From contig JBMOIF010000096.1 of NCBI GenBank assembly GCA_049317465.1, positions 1-5,655 on the forward strand: 5,655 nucleotides of DNA, written 5' to 3'. The notes beneath the pieces were generated by a model. That model saw only the letters and a list, made by a program, of their open reading frames with translations. It did no database searches and was not told where the DNA came from. This stretch comes from CAIQIA01 sp049317465. GTDB taxonomy: Bacteria > Cyanobacteriota > Cyanobacteriia > PCC-6307 > Cyanobiaceae. The position numbers and the translations under genes were made by a program. Of this stretch, positions 5,310 to 5,655 are shown piece by piece (the first letter of the stretch is position 1; each line of letters starts with the position of its first letter).

Positions 5310-5513
5310 ATGAGCTGGTCAGAGCTGGAACGGCTGGTGGCCACCGCCGAGGCCGATCACCATCTGCAGAAGGCCCTGCGCCGTTGCCGGTCGCAGCCCG
5401 AGCTCATCCTGGCGGCACGACACCTCGGCTACCGCATCACGCGCCATGACCTGGCGGCGGCCCTGGCGGAGCATCGGCGGGAGCAGCTCCAGGGGCAGGG
5501 GGTGGGGGGATGA
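5310..5513 (+). CDS. Nif11-like leader-domain protein ending in Gly-Gly
   Basis: The 67-residue product matches the Nif11 pattern along its length: MSWSELERLVATAEADHHLQ, KALRRCRSQPELILAARHLG and YRITRHDLAAALAEHRR correspond to the L-x-x-F/L...D-x-x-L-Q...A...G-Y/F-x-I-T...D-L layout. In many cyanobacteria this domain is the leader of ribosomally made, modified peptides, cut after a Gly-Gly at its end. Here the protein stops exactly at QGVGG, and no Cys/Ser/Thr-rich core follows; the only Cys is residue 26. The stop overlaps the start of the next gene (ATGA at 5510-5513). The end of the gene is G-rich (5496-5509). A weak promoter, TTGCGC at 5257 with CAGGGT at 5280, is possible. It may be a stand-alone Nif11 protein or a leader that has lost its core. 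No modification enzyme is in the window. Confidence 0.8.
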   Translation: MSWSELERLVATAEADHHLQKALRRCRSQPELILAARHLGYRITRHDLAAALAEHRREQLQGQGVGG

Positions 5514-5655
5514 GGATTGGGCTGCCGCTGGGGTTGTGGGCCGTGGTGACAGCGCTGTCCGTCCCCGCAGGTTGGGCTCAGCAACCGGTGGTGCCCCTGC
5601 CGAGGCGTGGGGCCTGCCCATTGGGTTATGTCACCTCAGGCTCCTACTGCACCCC
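5510..5655 (+). CDS. exported small protein with CPxGYxxSGxYC motif (3' end outside window)
   Basis: The start codon overlaps the Nif11 gene stop in an ATGA, so the two are probably translated together. Residues 1-23 form a typical signal peptide (MRIGLPLGLWAVVTALSVPA, cut near AGWA-QQ). The mature part begins QQPVVPLPRRGA and then shows CPLGYVTSGSYCTP. As I recall, CP-x-GY-x-SG-x-YC-x-P units occur, often repeated, in small exported bacterial proteins of unknown role; the two Cys could form a disulfide. The gene is cut by the window after 48 full codons, so its length and any further repeats cannot be seen. It was found by reading the sequence across the overlap. Confidence 0.75.
   Translation, partial: MRIGLPLGLWAVVTALSVPAGWAQQPVVPLPRRGACPLGYVTSGSYCT

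Overview
The window is GC-rich, densely packed with short genes, and looks like a picocyanobacterial chromosome of the Synechococcus/Cyanobium type. The reasons are G/C-heavy third codon positions, start codons mostly without Shine-Dalgarno sites, TAnnnT-type -10 boxes close to the start codon, a Nif11-type small protein, and several small genes that look like cyanobacterial hypothetical genes. The lineage is an inference; no rRNA or other marker gene is present. No tRNA, rRNA, CRISPR array or insertion sequence was seen.

Left part (1-2386): a LuxR-type regulator with a degenerate receiver-like N-terminus (+) runs tail to tail into an unknown protein with a Cys-rich N-terminus (-); their 3' ends overlap by 89 bases. 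A gene-poor divergent spacer follows. Next come a 150-residue sigma-70-like protein that has region 2 and part of region 3 but no region 4, and a 78-residue protein with an antitoxin/AbrB-like look, each with its own likely -10 box.

Middle and right (2454-5208): an exported thermonuclease with a C-terminal Excalibur domain (-) is divergent from a probable three-gene unit (+). That unit encodes a calcineurin-like metallophosphoesterase, an 85-residue protein with a SAP/Rho-N-like helical tail, and a 167-residue protein with a helical centre. It ends at a clear intrinsic terminator. After it, a Nif11-like protein ending in Gly-Gly is coupled by an ATGA overlap to an exported protein with a CPxGYxxSGxYC motif, which is cut by the window end.

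The most distinctive non-coding signal is a 20-base block, identical at 19 positions, that begins exactly 30 bases upstream of both the sigma-like gene and the metallophosphoesterase gene. A weaker relative precedes the LuxR-type gene. It contains TAGCCT and suggests co-transcription control of the sigma-like gene and the nuclease/phosphoesterase unit. No complete known defence, phage or biosynthetic system can be named from this window. The best candidates for something new are the region-4-less sigma protein with its shared promoter block, the metallophosphoesterase operon, and the core-less Nif11 leader coupled to an exported small protein.
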